Shown: positions 50,715 to 62,630 of the stretch, in pieces
Position numbering within the stretch: position 1 is the stretch's first letter
Layout of the letters: each line of letters begins with the position of its first letter
Assembly: GCA_023634235.1 (NCBI GenBank)
Contig: JAMKCF010000016.1
Coordinates: 682,001 to 746,000 of the forward strand
Length of the DNA stretch: 64,000 nucleotides
Source: Pisaster brevispinus
Taxonomy: Eukaryota > Echinodermata > Asteroidea > Forcipulatida > Asteriidae
Direction: 5' to 3'
Position numbers and translations under genes: made by a program
The notes under the pieces: model-generated
The model's input: only the letters and a program-made list of their open reading frames with translations
What the model was told of the DNA's origin: nothing
Databases searched by the model: none

Positions 50715-52441
50715 GTAAGGACAAGGATGATTAAACATTTGTAGCGATATTATTTGGTATTTTTCTAAATAAGGTAGTTTTAATACTCTGCCTTTATTAT
50801 GTCTGGATTCCTCAGAGGAAAATTTTCCGTATCCTGCCACCACTTTTCACTCATTTTATTTTTACCCAAAGGAATATCTCATTTGAGTAAATTAGATACT
50901 ATTTTATTTCATAACGAATGAAAAAGTGGTGGCTGTATATGGAAATTTTTCCTCCTCCGATTCTTGTTGGTTGCTCGAGTATCAAGGCCGTTTCCTGAGA
51001 TCCCTTCATTCCCAATCCCAGTGCTCAGCGAGCCGAGGGAGGGAGGCACCGAATAAAGAGAAAGGGACGAACATTGTTGTACTGTAGATAGCTTTACGAA
51101 ATAAACAAACTTTTGTTGTTGTTTACTTGCCATTTCCAGCTGATTAATATTGCCAAGAGAGGAGACACTGATGAAGAGGCGATGAAGATTGCCGATTTTT
51201 GGCTCACGGTAAGTTAGAAATTATTATAATTACAGTAATAATGCGTAACCCTTAATAATCTTCTAAAAATATCCCCAGGTTTCACCAAAAAGTGATTCAA
51301 TATTGCATAGTCAGCTGACCAACTATGCTTAGCAAAAACAACCAAGCTTAGCATGAAGCTTGGAATACCTACTTTATACATATTAGTAGTGGAGTAGCTG
51401 TAGCTGTAGTTGCTGTGGCAGTCAGGTAGGCTATGTGGTTTCTTCTCTGCCTTTCACCTCTGTGAACCCAGATTGATTCTTAGACTGAAGTCTTGCATTG
51501 GTTTGGGTTTTTAGACCCTACCTGACTGCGTGGGTTTTCCCTCTTTGGGGTTTTCCTTCCACATCTAAAACTGCAAATTCTTCCCTGTGTTCTTTACAAA
51601 AGTTGGTGTGATGTTTCCATTATTAGGATGCTTTGCTGTCTGACTGTAAAGTTCAGAATGAGATTCAGTTAATTGTACTCTTCAGCGATTATCGCAACTA
51701 CTGTACACACTACACGACTGGTTTGATGGATTAAGCGCTGCACAGCCAAATCAACCATATTGAATTGGGAACAAACACATTTTGACTGAGGTTCAAAATG
51801 AAGATGTTTTGAGTTTTAATTTTGGCTAGAAATCCTCGATTTGAACTTTGGAAATCCCATACATATTTGGTAGTACTCGCAATCCAATCAAATTTCAGGC
51901 TTTTGTCTCCATTGGATGGGATCAATTTGAACCAGCAACAGAGCAACGTGTCAACTTGATCCCCATCTAAGATTTACACCACAGGCGCTGGTATCAAATT
52001 GTCGTTTGTTTATCACAGAGTAAATTTTTATTCTTTCGGCAGGACAAGAGGCAGGTGCACAAGCTCTTCAAAGTTCTTGCCCCTCGCTTTGCAAACCGAC
52101 AAAGCAACTTTACGCAACTGCATCGAGTTCCCGGCTATGAAGGCGTTAAAAATATCGCCATGGCATTCTTAGAATACCGTAGCAACCCTTATCCACCTCT
52201 CCAGCCAAGCAAGAAGAAGAACCCAAACTGGATTTTAAATATCCTCATCCGGGAAGCAGTTAAAGATATTAAAGGAACTGGTATTCTGCCAGGGGCTGGG
52301 AACCAGCTCAAGACAAGTTCCGTTCCAATGAACGATGAGTCAACAGGACTTGAAACAGCTCTGGAAGATTTACAACTTGGAATGTCACAAGAGGGCGCTG
52401 TTGATGATAAACATGTTCTGAAGGATGGCACTCCAGTATGA
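50565..52441 (+). CDS. MRPL17: Mitochondrial large-subunit ribosomal protein bL17m, complete, three exons
   Basis: Exons 50565-50714, 51140-51208 and 52043-52441 are all phase 0 and give 205 aa. Family features: MRHGKIYRRMAGGPKQRINL, LLRHLVTTLVKFERLEAPYA and YAERLINIAKRGDTDEEAMK, then ADFWLT and KLFKVLAPRFA. Together these are the L17 fold, which binds 23S/16S-type rRNA in the large subunit. Human MRPL17 is about 175 aa; the extra C-terminal 30-40 residues here (acidic, Q/S/G-rich) are lineage-specific. The usual mitochondrial presequence is very short or absent: the protein begins almost at the L17 domain, as in other animals. Confidence 0.95.
51140..51208 (+). CDS. MRPL17: MRPL17 exon 2
   Basis: Acceptor TTGCCATTTCCAG. 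23 codons LINIAKRGDTDEEAMKIADF plus WLT; donor CACG|GTAAGT. Confidence 0.93.
51398..51640 (+). mobile_element. tRNA-derived SINE-like repeat, family 2, decayed copy 2
   Basis: GTTTCTTCTCTGCCTTTCAC, GGGTTTTTAGACCCTACCTG, ACTGCGTGGGTTTTCCC and TTCCTTCCACATCTAAAACT parallel 9212-9400 with deletions. It lies in MRPL17 intron 2. Confidence 0.6.
52043..52441 (+). CDS. MRPL17: MRPL17 exon 3 with stop
   Basis: Acceptor TTCTTTCGGCAG. Starts DKRQVHKLFKVLAPRF, includes MAFLEYRSNPYPPL, and stops at TGA 52439-52441. Confidence 0.95.
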   Translation, partial: DKRQVHKLFKVLAPRFANRQSNFTQLHRVPGYEGVKNIAMAFLEYRSNPYPPLQPSKKKNPNWILNILIREAVKDIKGTGILPGAGNQLKTSSVPMNDESTGLETALEDLQLGMSQEGAVDDKHVLKDGTPV

Positions 52442-52893
52442 AACACATTGACCATGGCAACCAAAAACAAATAGACATGCAGTAATGCTTGATTTGATTG
52501 ACTAAACACTCCTGCATCGCCAAACCATAGATCAAACCCACCAGAGTTAATAATATCAATCAGAGTAAATTACATATAAATCTGGCTGGAGAACGGAACC
52601 GGTAAGCTGTTAGATTGTGATGTGTTGTTCAGCCACATCTGCTTAGTGTGACTTTTGCATTGCTTTGTATGGTAACCAGAGATTATGAATTAAAAATTAG
52701 CGTTTGTTAATTAGGCAGAAAAGGTCACCTAAACGCTTTCCCGAATCGGCCCCTGGGTTGAAGGATTTTATTGCAAATCCTTCTGCAAAGAACTGAACTT
52801 GGAAAACAAACATCGTTGACAGTTATGGTTTTACTTTATTTACACGTGTTTACTCATAAACATGTTAGTTACATTTGTAAGGTACATTATGTC

Positions 52894-52899
52894 AATAAA
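52894..52899 (+). terminator. Candidate polyadenylation signal AATAAA for MRPL17
   Basis: AATAAA about 450 bp after the stop. A weaker ATTAAA lies near 52689. Which one is used cannot be told from sequence. Confidence 0.35.
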
Positions 52900-55800
52900 T
52901 AAGTTACATTGGTTTTATTATAAATTAAATACATTGTCTTTATTCACATTTTATTTCCATTGGTATGAGATATTGCACTCAACAATTGCTCATAAAAATA
53001 TTTATATTCCACTTTTAAACAAGAACACTTTTTCTAATGTTACTCGTTCAAATCTCTGTTATTTTTACTGGTGGAATACCACAATACGTTTACACGCGTA
53101 CATCTACCTAAAGATCAAAACTTCCCGCTCAAAAAATACTTCCATCACACACTTTTTGAGTGACAAATATCCGAGTTTATATAAAAAAAATATTTGTAAA
53201 ACTTCCATCGTCTTTTCATCCAGAATTTTTGAACATTTTCTTGGGAAAGAAAGTTATTTTTCATCTCCTGACTGACAGGGGAAAGGGGGTATGGGAAAAG
53301 GGCACGCACCGTCTATCGAAAAGTTGAGAACGTGAAATATTTGCGTACGGAAAAAATACAATGATAGCGCCCTCTGTTGACGAAATCCCTTGGTCTAAAC
53401 TGGCCATTGATTAGGCTGGTCCCCTGTCTTTATCCGCCAGGAAGACAAGTACTGGTCTACAGGCCTAATGATTTCATTGGGTAAACGTGCTGTGATGTAA
53501 GCTTTCCATATCTGCGTTATGATTGGTCGAGGTTACGAGGCGATTTAGTTTGTCAGCTTGCACTTTCGATCGCAGAATAATATGCGCGCAGCGTGTGCAT
53601 GTTGTGTACATCATGTAGTGTTGTGAAAAATTCACTCATGAGGACAGGAAGAGGTGACCTGGGGTTATTACGTCAGGGGAATGGTCCAATGCGCAGCTGA
53701 GTGCCTTTGCATGAGGCTCTGAGCGAAGTCCATCCAATGATAGCCAAAGCGTACAGAAAAGGGCACTACCCCAAAATATTGAAAAAGGAATAAGGAACTC
53801 TAGAAAAACAAACTTACTGAGTCCACGGATCACACATCATAGAGGAAAGTTGCCCCACGCTCGTCTGAACATCTGAGGTACAACCTAGTGATAAAGGAAC
53901 TACACTTCAAGGACATCCAGTTAGTTGTATGCCATTTGAATTAACTAGTGTTAATATCAAAATGTTATAGGTTGTAACTTATAAACTCCATTCAAAGTAC
54001 AATAAAAAATGTTATCACTAAGCCTACTTGTAATTTCGTGGTGATAAAAATATGTCGACAAAAATGATGGTGTGGTACTATCATTCCTCTAGTGTTATTC
54101 GGAAAATAGTCTAACTGGACCAAAGAAGTGCATGTCTTTGGTTAGAACAAAAGTGTAAAACAATGTTTTTGTGATGTAACGGTGCACCCCATTACCAATG
54201 TACAAACTTGTTGGTGACGTGAATGTATAACAATTCACAACGTGCAAAATAATCGGTGTGCGTACGTGTTCAGATGAAACGTTTAACTACAAACTACATA
54301 ATAAAAACGTGTTTTTGTACAAATTGCAAATAGAAACAGCATGGACTGCAGGTATAAAGTCTTGTACTTCGTGGAAGGACGTGGAACTCATGACATTTAC
54401 AATGCCCATGGAGTAATTCCTAATGTTACGGCAAACCTTCGCTGTTTTGAACGCGGAGGACATTCTGCAAATCATTGTAATTACAAAAAAATAATCTGAA
54501 AATAGTGATTTAAATAACTTTTCCAGTTGTAGGCGCTTAGTTCTTGGCACCGTTTGTCACAGTATTGTGTTTGTGTGTAATATTGCTTATAGCTCAGCCA
54601 CGATCCAGAGTTTCTCACAGTCAATACACACAGCGCCCTCTGCAGCTGAAATGTGTCCAATGTAAACACCCAAAGACGATGTTGTTGGAGCCAAGACTTA
54701 CTAAATACCGCACATCTTCAATCCCGCCTATTCATCCATTTGTACTGCCAGTCAGCTTTTTCCAATCTTCTTACCTTTCCAACTCATCCCATTCCTAGAT
54801 CGTTCAAGTCTCGCGATTGTTCGAACATTGGAACACGTTTGCGTGATTTTGTGTCATTGAATACAAAATAAAATTAGAATCCAAGGTTCACAATGTGTCC
54901 GAATAACGTGAGACTTCCGCGGTCTATCAATCAATTCTCGCAAACTATCACTTTCTCGTCTTTGATCTCGTACTTTCACATCCAGTGCCTGATGGGTCAC
55001 ACTAATGTTCCATCGGGATAATACTTATCACTGTCGACGTTTCTACTGAAGACGATCAGAGCACACTGATCGAAACGTCGAAATGTACAGCACCCTTTTT
55101 TCAGGAACACTAATTAACCTCATTGAAGAGATTATTACATACTGTTACGACAAGCTTAAAGTCCTAGTTTTTTCCCTACTAAGCTGTGCAAAGTTTCACA
55201 ATTTCCACCCGAGCATTTTCAATTTTACTTTCGTCTATTTCTTCCGAAAAGTAAATTTTAACATAAACATAAACACAAACAACGAAGAAACAAGAACTAA
55301 TTGTATACGGAAAAACTAGTGCTTGAAGACAAGGAATTTTCCCTAGCCCAGTGGAAGCTTTGGTCACGTGACGACTTCAATCAACATAAAGGGAGGGTCA
55401 TACTTTGGTAATGACCTCGATAAGAAATATTTTGTAATTGTTATCCCAAAAACCCATTGGGTATAAGATGGATAGTGACGTAAGCATCCTGCAAAATTAT
55501 TTCAGAATGTCGACAAATATAAATCTCCAAAGATTACCGCCAGGCGACTACTGGAAATTCGCATTGGTTTCCGTTTGAATGCTACCCTCATCAATACGGC
55601 CAGAGATGCGGTGGGTACCCATTGTCACTTCTCTACACGTGGATGGATTCGAAAATTTGAAAATGTTGCCTATACATCAGCATTACGTTGAAAAAAACAA
55701 AACAATCTACGACCCTTCGTTTAATTTTGTTTCGGTTCGGACTTCCAAGAGTTGCACTTCATAATACTGTGGCGACGTTCTTGTTTCTCGTCAAAACCCC

Positions 55801-57012
55801 AGAAAATAAACCAGACACTGGGATTCTTAAAAAATTGAGCAAAATTTAAGAACCCATTAAAAGCTGATAAAAGATAATTGCCTATACATTCATGACCCTA
55901 AATCGGTCCTGCCAAAAGAGTCATCACACTGTCTCACATCACACTCTCTACTTAAAATCTCATCGACACCGCGCTTCACTGCATAAAAAAACATCTACTT
56001 TGTTTTACTCACGATATCTCGCTGTGGAATTTCAATCATTGAAAACTGACTGGAAACCATCCGTTAACAGCAACAACCAGCCCCAAACTCCACACTACTT
56101 AAACTAGCGTTTGTTTTGTATGAACTGAAATCACGTTAGAATGCACCTTTTAATAAAGAAAGCCATGTTACGCTGTTTTGCTTTTTAAAAGGAATGGCTT
56201 AAAAGCTAAGGATGATCATATTCTCATTTTAGATCATGACAAAGATACCGTTTGGGATTTTAATTAGGAAAACTGCCCAAAACGCACCCTCATCCAATTT
56301 AGACAATGAAAAAACAAACGTAATAATGTAGTACTGCACAAACTGCCTTGTTTCCTCTTATGGTCAATACACCATTCAATAACCCAGAAATTAATGTACT
56401 TTTCCTAAAATTAGTAATTAATTGGCATTAATATTAATCATTTTTAAAGGTTGATTGTTGTGTTAATTTTGTGTTAATTAGTTGGAAATTATTCGTTGCT
56501 GATTCATCTCAACACAACATCATTGCAATGGTTTTCGTCCATGACATCACACTTTTTGAAATTTGAGATTTATTGAAAGGATTATTTTTGTCTGATTTTG
56601 TAGAGAGTTATCTAAAATATTTATATCGACCTATCCATTATGGAAGTTAGTACACCACTAAACCGTTAGTTTAATAACAAAACAAAACAATTTCATCTGA
56701 GAATATAGTCAAATCTTTAAGGGGTATGTGTTTTTATACAGACAGTAATAATTACAGTAAATTGATACAATTTTTAAGACGTCCACCCGTTGCTTTATAA
56801 TTATGGTGAGACTCTTGAGGGCGCCTTTCAACAAGGCAGCTGCCCTTAATGGTCGATCGCAGGGGCGCTGATTATTTACAGATAGAATGTTAATGAATAT
56901 GTACATAACATTAGTGAACATGCCAGTGGAGTAACTCAAAAGGTGCAATTTGAGTTAGTTTGCTAACTTTTGGTAGTCACAAGGGGGCGGGGTTGGGGCT
57001 AAGTGCCTGCTG
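52900..57012. other. Intergenic region between MRPL17 and the GPCR 3' end
   Basis: No gene was recognised. An AT-rich open frame (52862-53275) has no protein-like composition. A hairpin-like segment GTCGACGTTTCTACTGAAG to ATCGAAACGTCGA lies at about 55033-55081, and a related fragment GTCGACGTTTCAACCC lies near 60153. Confidence 0.5.
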
Positions 57013-57018
57013 TTTATT
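57013..57018 (-). terminator. Candidate polyadenylation signal for the GPCR gene
   Basis: AATAAA on the minus strand, about 165 bp after the stop codon. Confidence 0.45.
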
Positions 57019-57179
57019 TTTAGTGTCAGACAGACACAATGGACAGAAATAACATCCGAGAGCACAAATTTTCTTCAACGTCCAAAACCGAGGCAAGAAG
57101 GAAAGCTTTTAGTCAGTCCACAATGCAGAGCCTGTACGAGTACCGGCATGTAAAGGGGGTACCAGACAGTGACCATAAC

Positions 57180-57454
57180 CTACTCAGGGTTTGGTGCTAA
57201 TGGTTTAGTGTTAATCACAATGTTAGTGTTGTTATTAGTACTGCTTGTCTTCCCAAGTTTAGACAGTTGTAAATACTCTGTATTGTGATCATGTGATCTG
57301 AAGTCCGACTGCGATGTGATGCCGTTGTTGCTGCTTCGGGCAGTGAAGTCACGGCATCGGTGATACGATGCGCTGCCCGGTCGCTTCCGTCGATCTGGCG
57401 CGGTAACACACGGACAACAGGAAAAGACATGGCGGAATTCCTTTCTGAACCGAG
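57180..57454 (-). CDS. GPCR terminal exon: helix 8 and cytoplasmic tail
   Basis: Acceptor TTTCTCTTTCAG. Encodes RFRKEFRHVFSCCPCVTAPD and ends TNIVINTKPLAPNPE-stop. There are several S/T sites for receptor kinases. Confidence 0.87.
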
Positions 57455-59781
57455 CTGAAAGAGAAAAAGACCAACAGAATCCTTATTATTGTATACACTT
57501 TAACTATCTGTGATTGGATGACGTCAGAACACTTATATAAAAATGCCATTTACTAAACAAAGTAATAGCGGGGTACCGGTCAAAACATGTAAAGAAGATG
57601 ACATTTTCGCTGCTCATGCATTATCAGCAGGGAAAGGGAAGCAAAACAGACAAAGACAAAATCTCGTGTGAGGCAAAATCTCGTTCGCGGCAAAATCAAG
57701 TCCATCGTATTCACACCTGAGGCATTCCGATGAACCCACGCGGGCTTTTTACAGAGATTAGACGTTCTTTCCATGAAAAGATGAATTTTTAAATATCCAA
57801 ATGACTTTGGGATCAATATAGGAGAGACAGAATGGCGAATTTCAAACTGCTTGTGGACGTGCGTTTGAAGCGCACGCCGCCCTGGGCGTGATCTAACGCC
57901 CAATAATAGCCCACGGCTGTTTCGTGAAACCTAAGGTGTTAATCAATGATCACGGTAGGCAGTGAGTCTTGATTGTTTGTCACTTGTAATTCTGATCAAA
58001 CGACTATTGCATGAATGTTTGATACTGTAGGCATATAATTACACCAAAAATGGTCTGGTTTCAGCCCTTGTTGTTCGAGGTTCGATACTGTATAAACGTC
58101 GGATAATATTACACGTGTACAAACAGTGAATAAGCCAACTGTTTTCCCAAGACATCCAAGAACAGCCGCCTGTGGGCGTGTGGTATCCCGAACTGATTCT
58201 CCCGACGGCTGTTCGAAAAATAAAACCAAATTCGTAAAAAAAACCATTCAAAAACGCAATGATGATTTAAACGAGATACCCAACAAACGGCAGTCGGCGC
58301 TGACAAAATGCCCATATTACGTATTTTCTGCAAAGTGGTTGTGTTCCCAAAAAACAACATTTTCTGAGGATAATTCTTCTTTTCAGTATTAGACACTGTA
58401 CGCACACTCAGCGCTGTAACAACAAACATGTTCGGAACAATAGCGTTCAGCCTTCACCAACTCATTTCCACTGTTATACAAAATAGATTGTACTATGATG
58501 GAAAATATACACAGATGAACTTGTTATCCATGAATAACAATAATAAGTTTCACATTTAAACACATACAGTGTTTTTCAGCTGATAGAGTACTTTATAATG
58601 ACATATACGTGAAAGAAAACAAAGTGTTCACACTTTCGCTTTGACGAACATTTCTAAAAACAACTGGGCCCGGAAAAATGGGGAAGTGCATTGGATGACA
58701 CAGAGTATCTCATGAGAAAGATATTAGGCATAGGGACGTTGCAGACTTTTTTCAAAGGACAATCCACGATGGCCATTTTTGCCGAATCTGTTTCTACTGA
58801 CATAATCTACACCAGTGTGCTATAAACTCCATGATCAAAGGTACAATCCAGATCAGCTGCCTGCCGTACTATGTGTTAAAAGACTTAACAGCAGTATTGT
58901 CTTGGACGTTGGTACTTCTGTACCAAGTTGTAAAAACAGAAAGGTTTCGGCAATTATTTCAAATGTCAGTTTATCCCCAAACTACGGTAGCCCTGAAAAA
59001 ACTTCACAAACCGCAAGTTTATTTCCAAATATTTGTAATGTCGTAAATATCGCAGAAATCTTTGCAAATAACTGCAAATATTTGCGATGTAGCCGCACGG
59101 GTTATTGCAAATATCTTTGCAAATATTCATGATATTTGCAAAGATATTTTCGACATCGCAAATAATATTTGCAAATATATATCCAATGCCTGATGTCTGG
59201 GCCACCATACAAAACTGCTATGCATGGTTCAGGTACAATGCATCAAGGGAATATTTAGACGTTGTACCAAGCCGTTATTTTTGCATTTTGTGTGAATACA
59301 TTTTACAATTAATCGCGCTCATTATTTTGTGTTGTTCATTATTCGGATTGACAGCAGAGTTGAATTGAAGTCTAGCAACTAGCGGGCATTGACGCCACTC
59401 TAATTTTTATGTTGTTTCCTGGTCTGTGAGCATTAAGGGCCGTCCAGTTACATACAATTCAATATCACTTATTTGCACAGCACTCTGCGCTATACGTGAC
59501 TGAACTCCAGAAAAAGTATTGTAAGTTTCACCCTAGTTTGAAACCTACAGACTGCGAAAAAGGGTTTTACGACTGTTCCATATTGGAACTGATCATATAG
59601 GTATGTATACGGCTGTTTTGTGTTTTCAGACTTACCACTCAAGAAGTTGTAGATTACTGGATTGATGACGTTGTTTAAGTAGGCCATGAAATGAGCAATC
59701 AAGAAGGAGACATGTAGAGCTACCCTTCCGCTTGATTCTGTGTTATCAGGTGCCTTCATGGCCTTGAAACCATCCATGTAT
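57180..59781 (-). CDS. Class A (rhodopsin-like) GPCR, C-terminal part only
   Basis: Two exons, 59781-59636 and 57454-57180, join in phase (G|CT gives A). The first encodes an extracellular loop 3-like stretch, then TM7 with NNVINPVIYNFLS, carrying the NPxxY motif. The second begins at helix 8, ARFRKEFRHVFSCCPC, with likely palmitoylated cysteines. It then runs through a Ser/Asn/Thr-rich tail of about 70 residues to TAG at 57182-57180. FLSxRFRKEF after NPxxY is common in neuropeptide-type receptors. The ligand cannot be inferred. The upstream exon must end in phase 2 (AG|A). I did not find TM1-TM6 exons in 59.8-64 kb, so they are missed or beyond the window. Confidence 0.85.
57455..59635. other. 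GPCR last intron
   Basis: About 2.2 kb. Around 59040-59175 there is a cluster of TTTGCAAATA words with a perfect 18-bp hairpin (see separate entry). Nothing else recognised. Confidence 0.6.
59109..59149. repeat. Perfect inverted repeat, 18-bp arms, 5-base loop
   Basis: AAATATCTTTGCAAATAT at 59109-59126, loop TCATG, ATATTTGCAAAGATATTT at 59132-59149. It is embedded in a wider set of imperfect GCAAATATTTGCGATGT-like inverted words (59030-59175), so it is probably the core of a foldback-type repeat. Confidence 0.85.
59636..59781 (-). CDS. GPCR exon with TM7
   Basis: Acceptor TTATTTTAG. Encodes YMDGFKAMKAPDNTESSG, RVALHVSFLIAHFMAYLNNV and INPVIYNFLS; donor GAGTG|GTAAGT. Confidence 0.88.
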
Positions 59782-62062
59782 CTAAAATAAAAATACACGA
59801 ATTAAAGGTAGGAAAATACTTTGGCAATGACCCGGAACAAAAGGGTGTAATTTCTAGCCGAAAGCCTATAGAGATGCTGTTGGTACCCGCTGTCACCTCG
59901 CTTAACGTGGAAAGACTCACCGTTCTGAATCAAGACAGTTTTTGGATGTTTTCTCTACAAATAGACACTGTATTCAGCTGAAACGTTATTGATAATTTGG
60001 CCTATAAATCAACATTATGTTGACAAAAGCCAATCTATAACCCTAACAAGTGTAGTTGAGGTATTGAGGGTGTGAAACAATACAATCAAAAGGCAACATC
60101 ATGCAATAATCTCTCTCGAGTTGTGCTGGTTCTCAAAATAATGGTGAAACCAGTCGACGTTTCAACCCATATTCTCTGATTGTCGTCAAGTAATTAAGAT
60201 GGAGCGTTTATTGCGAGCTCTATTTATGGAAGCTAAACATGTTGTGGACAGGAGACAGAAAGTCTACAGGTCAAAACCCATGATCCCATTTTCTAACAAG
60301 CTTGTTTTCATACCAACCCTATCTTTGTCTTTTAATTCACCTCTGTTCTCCCTTAGAACAATCATTTCTTGAAGCAGAGATTCTACACGGTTGCATCATA
60401 AACTAGGTTTACCTTAACCACTGTAATGAGTCCAATATTTATTATAACACTACAAAGCAGCAAGCACCTTTTAAATAAACACATTTTACAACATAACTTC
60501 GAATTTTATCAAATCGGTGCATGTTCCTGAGACAATTTTGAAAAGTGGTTTGATGCGATGAGTGCACGGGCTGTCTTTTCATCGACTAGGACCAAACGCA
60601 CAGTACTAAAGACACAGTGGTCAAGTTCAGCAGTGAAGGCATGCTTCTTTGGGGCAGGCGAAAGGGGTGGGGGGGGGTGGTGGTGGAGTCAACCTCTTCC
60701 CCAGGGTGTGTCAAGCAGTACGAGGTTGACTGCTCTCTCACCCTGGTATTGGAACATTTGCATATCCAAAAATTTTGGATACGTATGCAAATTTGAATAG
60801 TCTGGCTGCATATCGAAATTCACATCTTCGCCATAGTCTCGTGGTCCGGTACCAGATTTAGCAGCTTGTATGTATTGGAAACATGTACATGTGCTAATGT
60901 AATGTTGTTGTCCAATCAGGGTCCAAGTGAGGAGTTTCCATCCCAGGGTTTACTATTTACAAACATGGTTGGAAATAAAGTAAACCATGGGGACGAGGTT
61001 GGGGTGGAGTCGAACTACTTCTCAGCATGAACAGGTGTCTAATATATTTATCAATCAAAACGATTGTTAAACGAACGTTCACGGCACTACTCTCCAGCAT
61101 ACTTGACATTCACAAACCAAAACACCAAACAAAACCTTTACGATTCCTCTCCCTGAATGACGCTTCATATCTTCCAACGAATTAGGCTTTTATTCCCTTT
61201 TATTACTTATCATTTTTCTCTTCATCATAATAAACAGAAGTATCAAGTTCATTTTGAATAAGCCTCTTTCTGGTCTGTGGCTAAGGTTTCAGTATCTATA
61301 TATAGCGAAAAGTTCATCGCATAATGCAATTTGTTTCCACAAAAAGAACATCTTTGAACGGTCGAGATTGCTTGTTCTTTATGCTTACATTTTTATCCCG
61401 CTCGATAGTATGGCGTGATGGTTAATTAAATTGACGCAACGATATTCACCGCCATTGTCGTGTCTTTCCGTGCTTAAGGCGTTTAGAAATCGTTGCAATT
61501 GGTTAACTTACGGATTTGACGTAATTTACTGGACAATGTGGGGTCACGTTGTGCTGTTTTAAGAAAACGCTTTCGGGATTGAAGTAGCATGAATCTTACG
61601 TGGTGATACAACACTGCATTTTGTAGAATTTCAACATTCTTGAATTTTGAAAGAGGCCCTTTCAAGAAACACAAAATGAATCGATCAGTTCCTTCCTTGA
61701 ACAAATCACGGTTTAATTCATTTTTTTACATTTTCATTTCTTGAGATTTCAAGGGGGCGTAGCTCTGGGGTGTATGCCCCTCCCCCTTTCCCGTTTCCCG
61801 CAATGACAATGTTAAAAAGTAACACAGTATGTCATGCACTCTAAACAATTCCCGGGTTTAGAGTTGACCCGGATCCTGGGTCTAAGGTGGTGTGGACTCT
61901 TTTTGGGTCGAGCTGACCCGGAAATTGGTTTAAAGAAAGAACGATTGTAGCTCGTATTCAGCGTCAGTTTGACCAATTTCTGGGTCATTTTGACTCAGAT
62001 TTTGGGTCACACTGACTCGGACCCAGAACTGGGTCAATTAGGACTGGGGAGTGCAGGACCTG
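59782..62062. other. GPCR upstream intron or intergenic DNA
   Basis: No confident exon. A minus-strand frame ending LLQSRKRFLKTAQRDP before a GTAAGT donor near 61506 looks slightly coding-like but has no supporting neighbour. From 61855 to 62045 the words GGGTC and TGACC recur densely, suggesting the edge of a DNA-transposon-type repeat. Confidence 0.4.
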
Positions 62063-62315
62063 GGCCCAATTTCATGGCTCTGCTTACCGCCGAATTCTGC
62101 GCTTGCGATCACCATTCTCCGCTTACTGTGCAAGCGCCGAATTTCTGCGCTAGCTGTGTAAGCGAAGAATGCCTACTAGTAACGTGGAGTACGCACGCAC
62201 ACGAGCAAGAATTTTCTGCTAACCCGTGAAATACGCTTGACGTAAGCAAATAATTTCCTGCTTCCGTAAGCGCCGATTCTTTGCTTACGGTAAGCAGGGC
62301 CATGAAATTGGGCCC
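62063..62315. mobile_element. MITE family A, copy 2 (253 bp, best preserved)
   Basis: The ends GGGCCCAATTTCATGGCTCT and GGGCCATGAAATTGGGCCC are inverted repeats extending through GCTTACCG. The interior shares AACGTGGAGTACGCACGC and GAAATACGCTTGACGTAAG with 31680-31929. Confidence 0.9.
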
Positions 62316-62630
62316 AGCATTATTGACGGTTAACACTATGCAGAAAATTGTAATAATGTTGTTTGTTTATTTTACATTTCTTTGCTGGACTTCACCGTTA
62401 CTTTATGGACATTTACAAAATATAAAGCCATTCAAGGAAATGTATAAAAAAAACTGGAGGAGTTTGATTTGTTGACTTGATTACATAACACAGTCGTGCA
62501 CAAAGAAAAGTCGTAGGTGTAGTTTAGACATTCATAGTGTTAAGTCTGTCTTTGTCTAGTACCATATAATACGCAGCGACAACGGTAGTTATACTTATAA
62601 TTTCATTTTGTTCATACATAGGAACCAGAC

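Noticed and set aside
52862..53275. 137-codon plus-strand frame downstream of MRPL17
   Set aside because: Composition simply follows the AT-rich DNA (F, Y, K, N, I). No domain, no splice context.
57039..57200. 53-codon plus-strand frame starting MDRNNIREHKFSSTSKTEAR
   Set aside because: Fairly protein-like, but it overlaps the GPCR 3' UTR and the end of its CDS in antisense, is short, and has no recognised domain or upstream signals.
62281..62475. Plus-strand frame with VIMLFVYFTFLCWTSPLLYG, resembling GPCR TM6 (FxxCWxP)
   Set aside because: It lies on the opposite strand to the GPCR exons, starts inside a MITE, is AT-rich, and has no splice-compatible partner. Probably chance.
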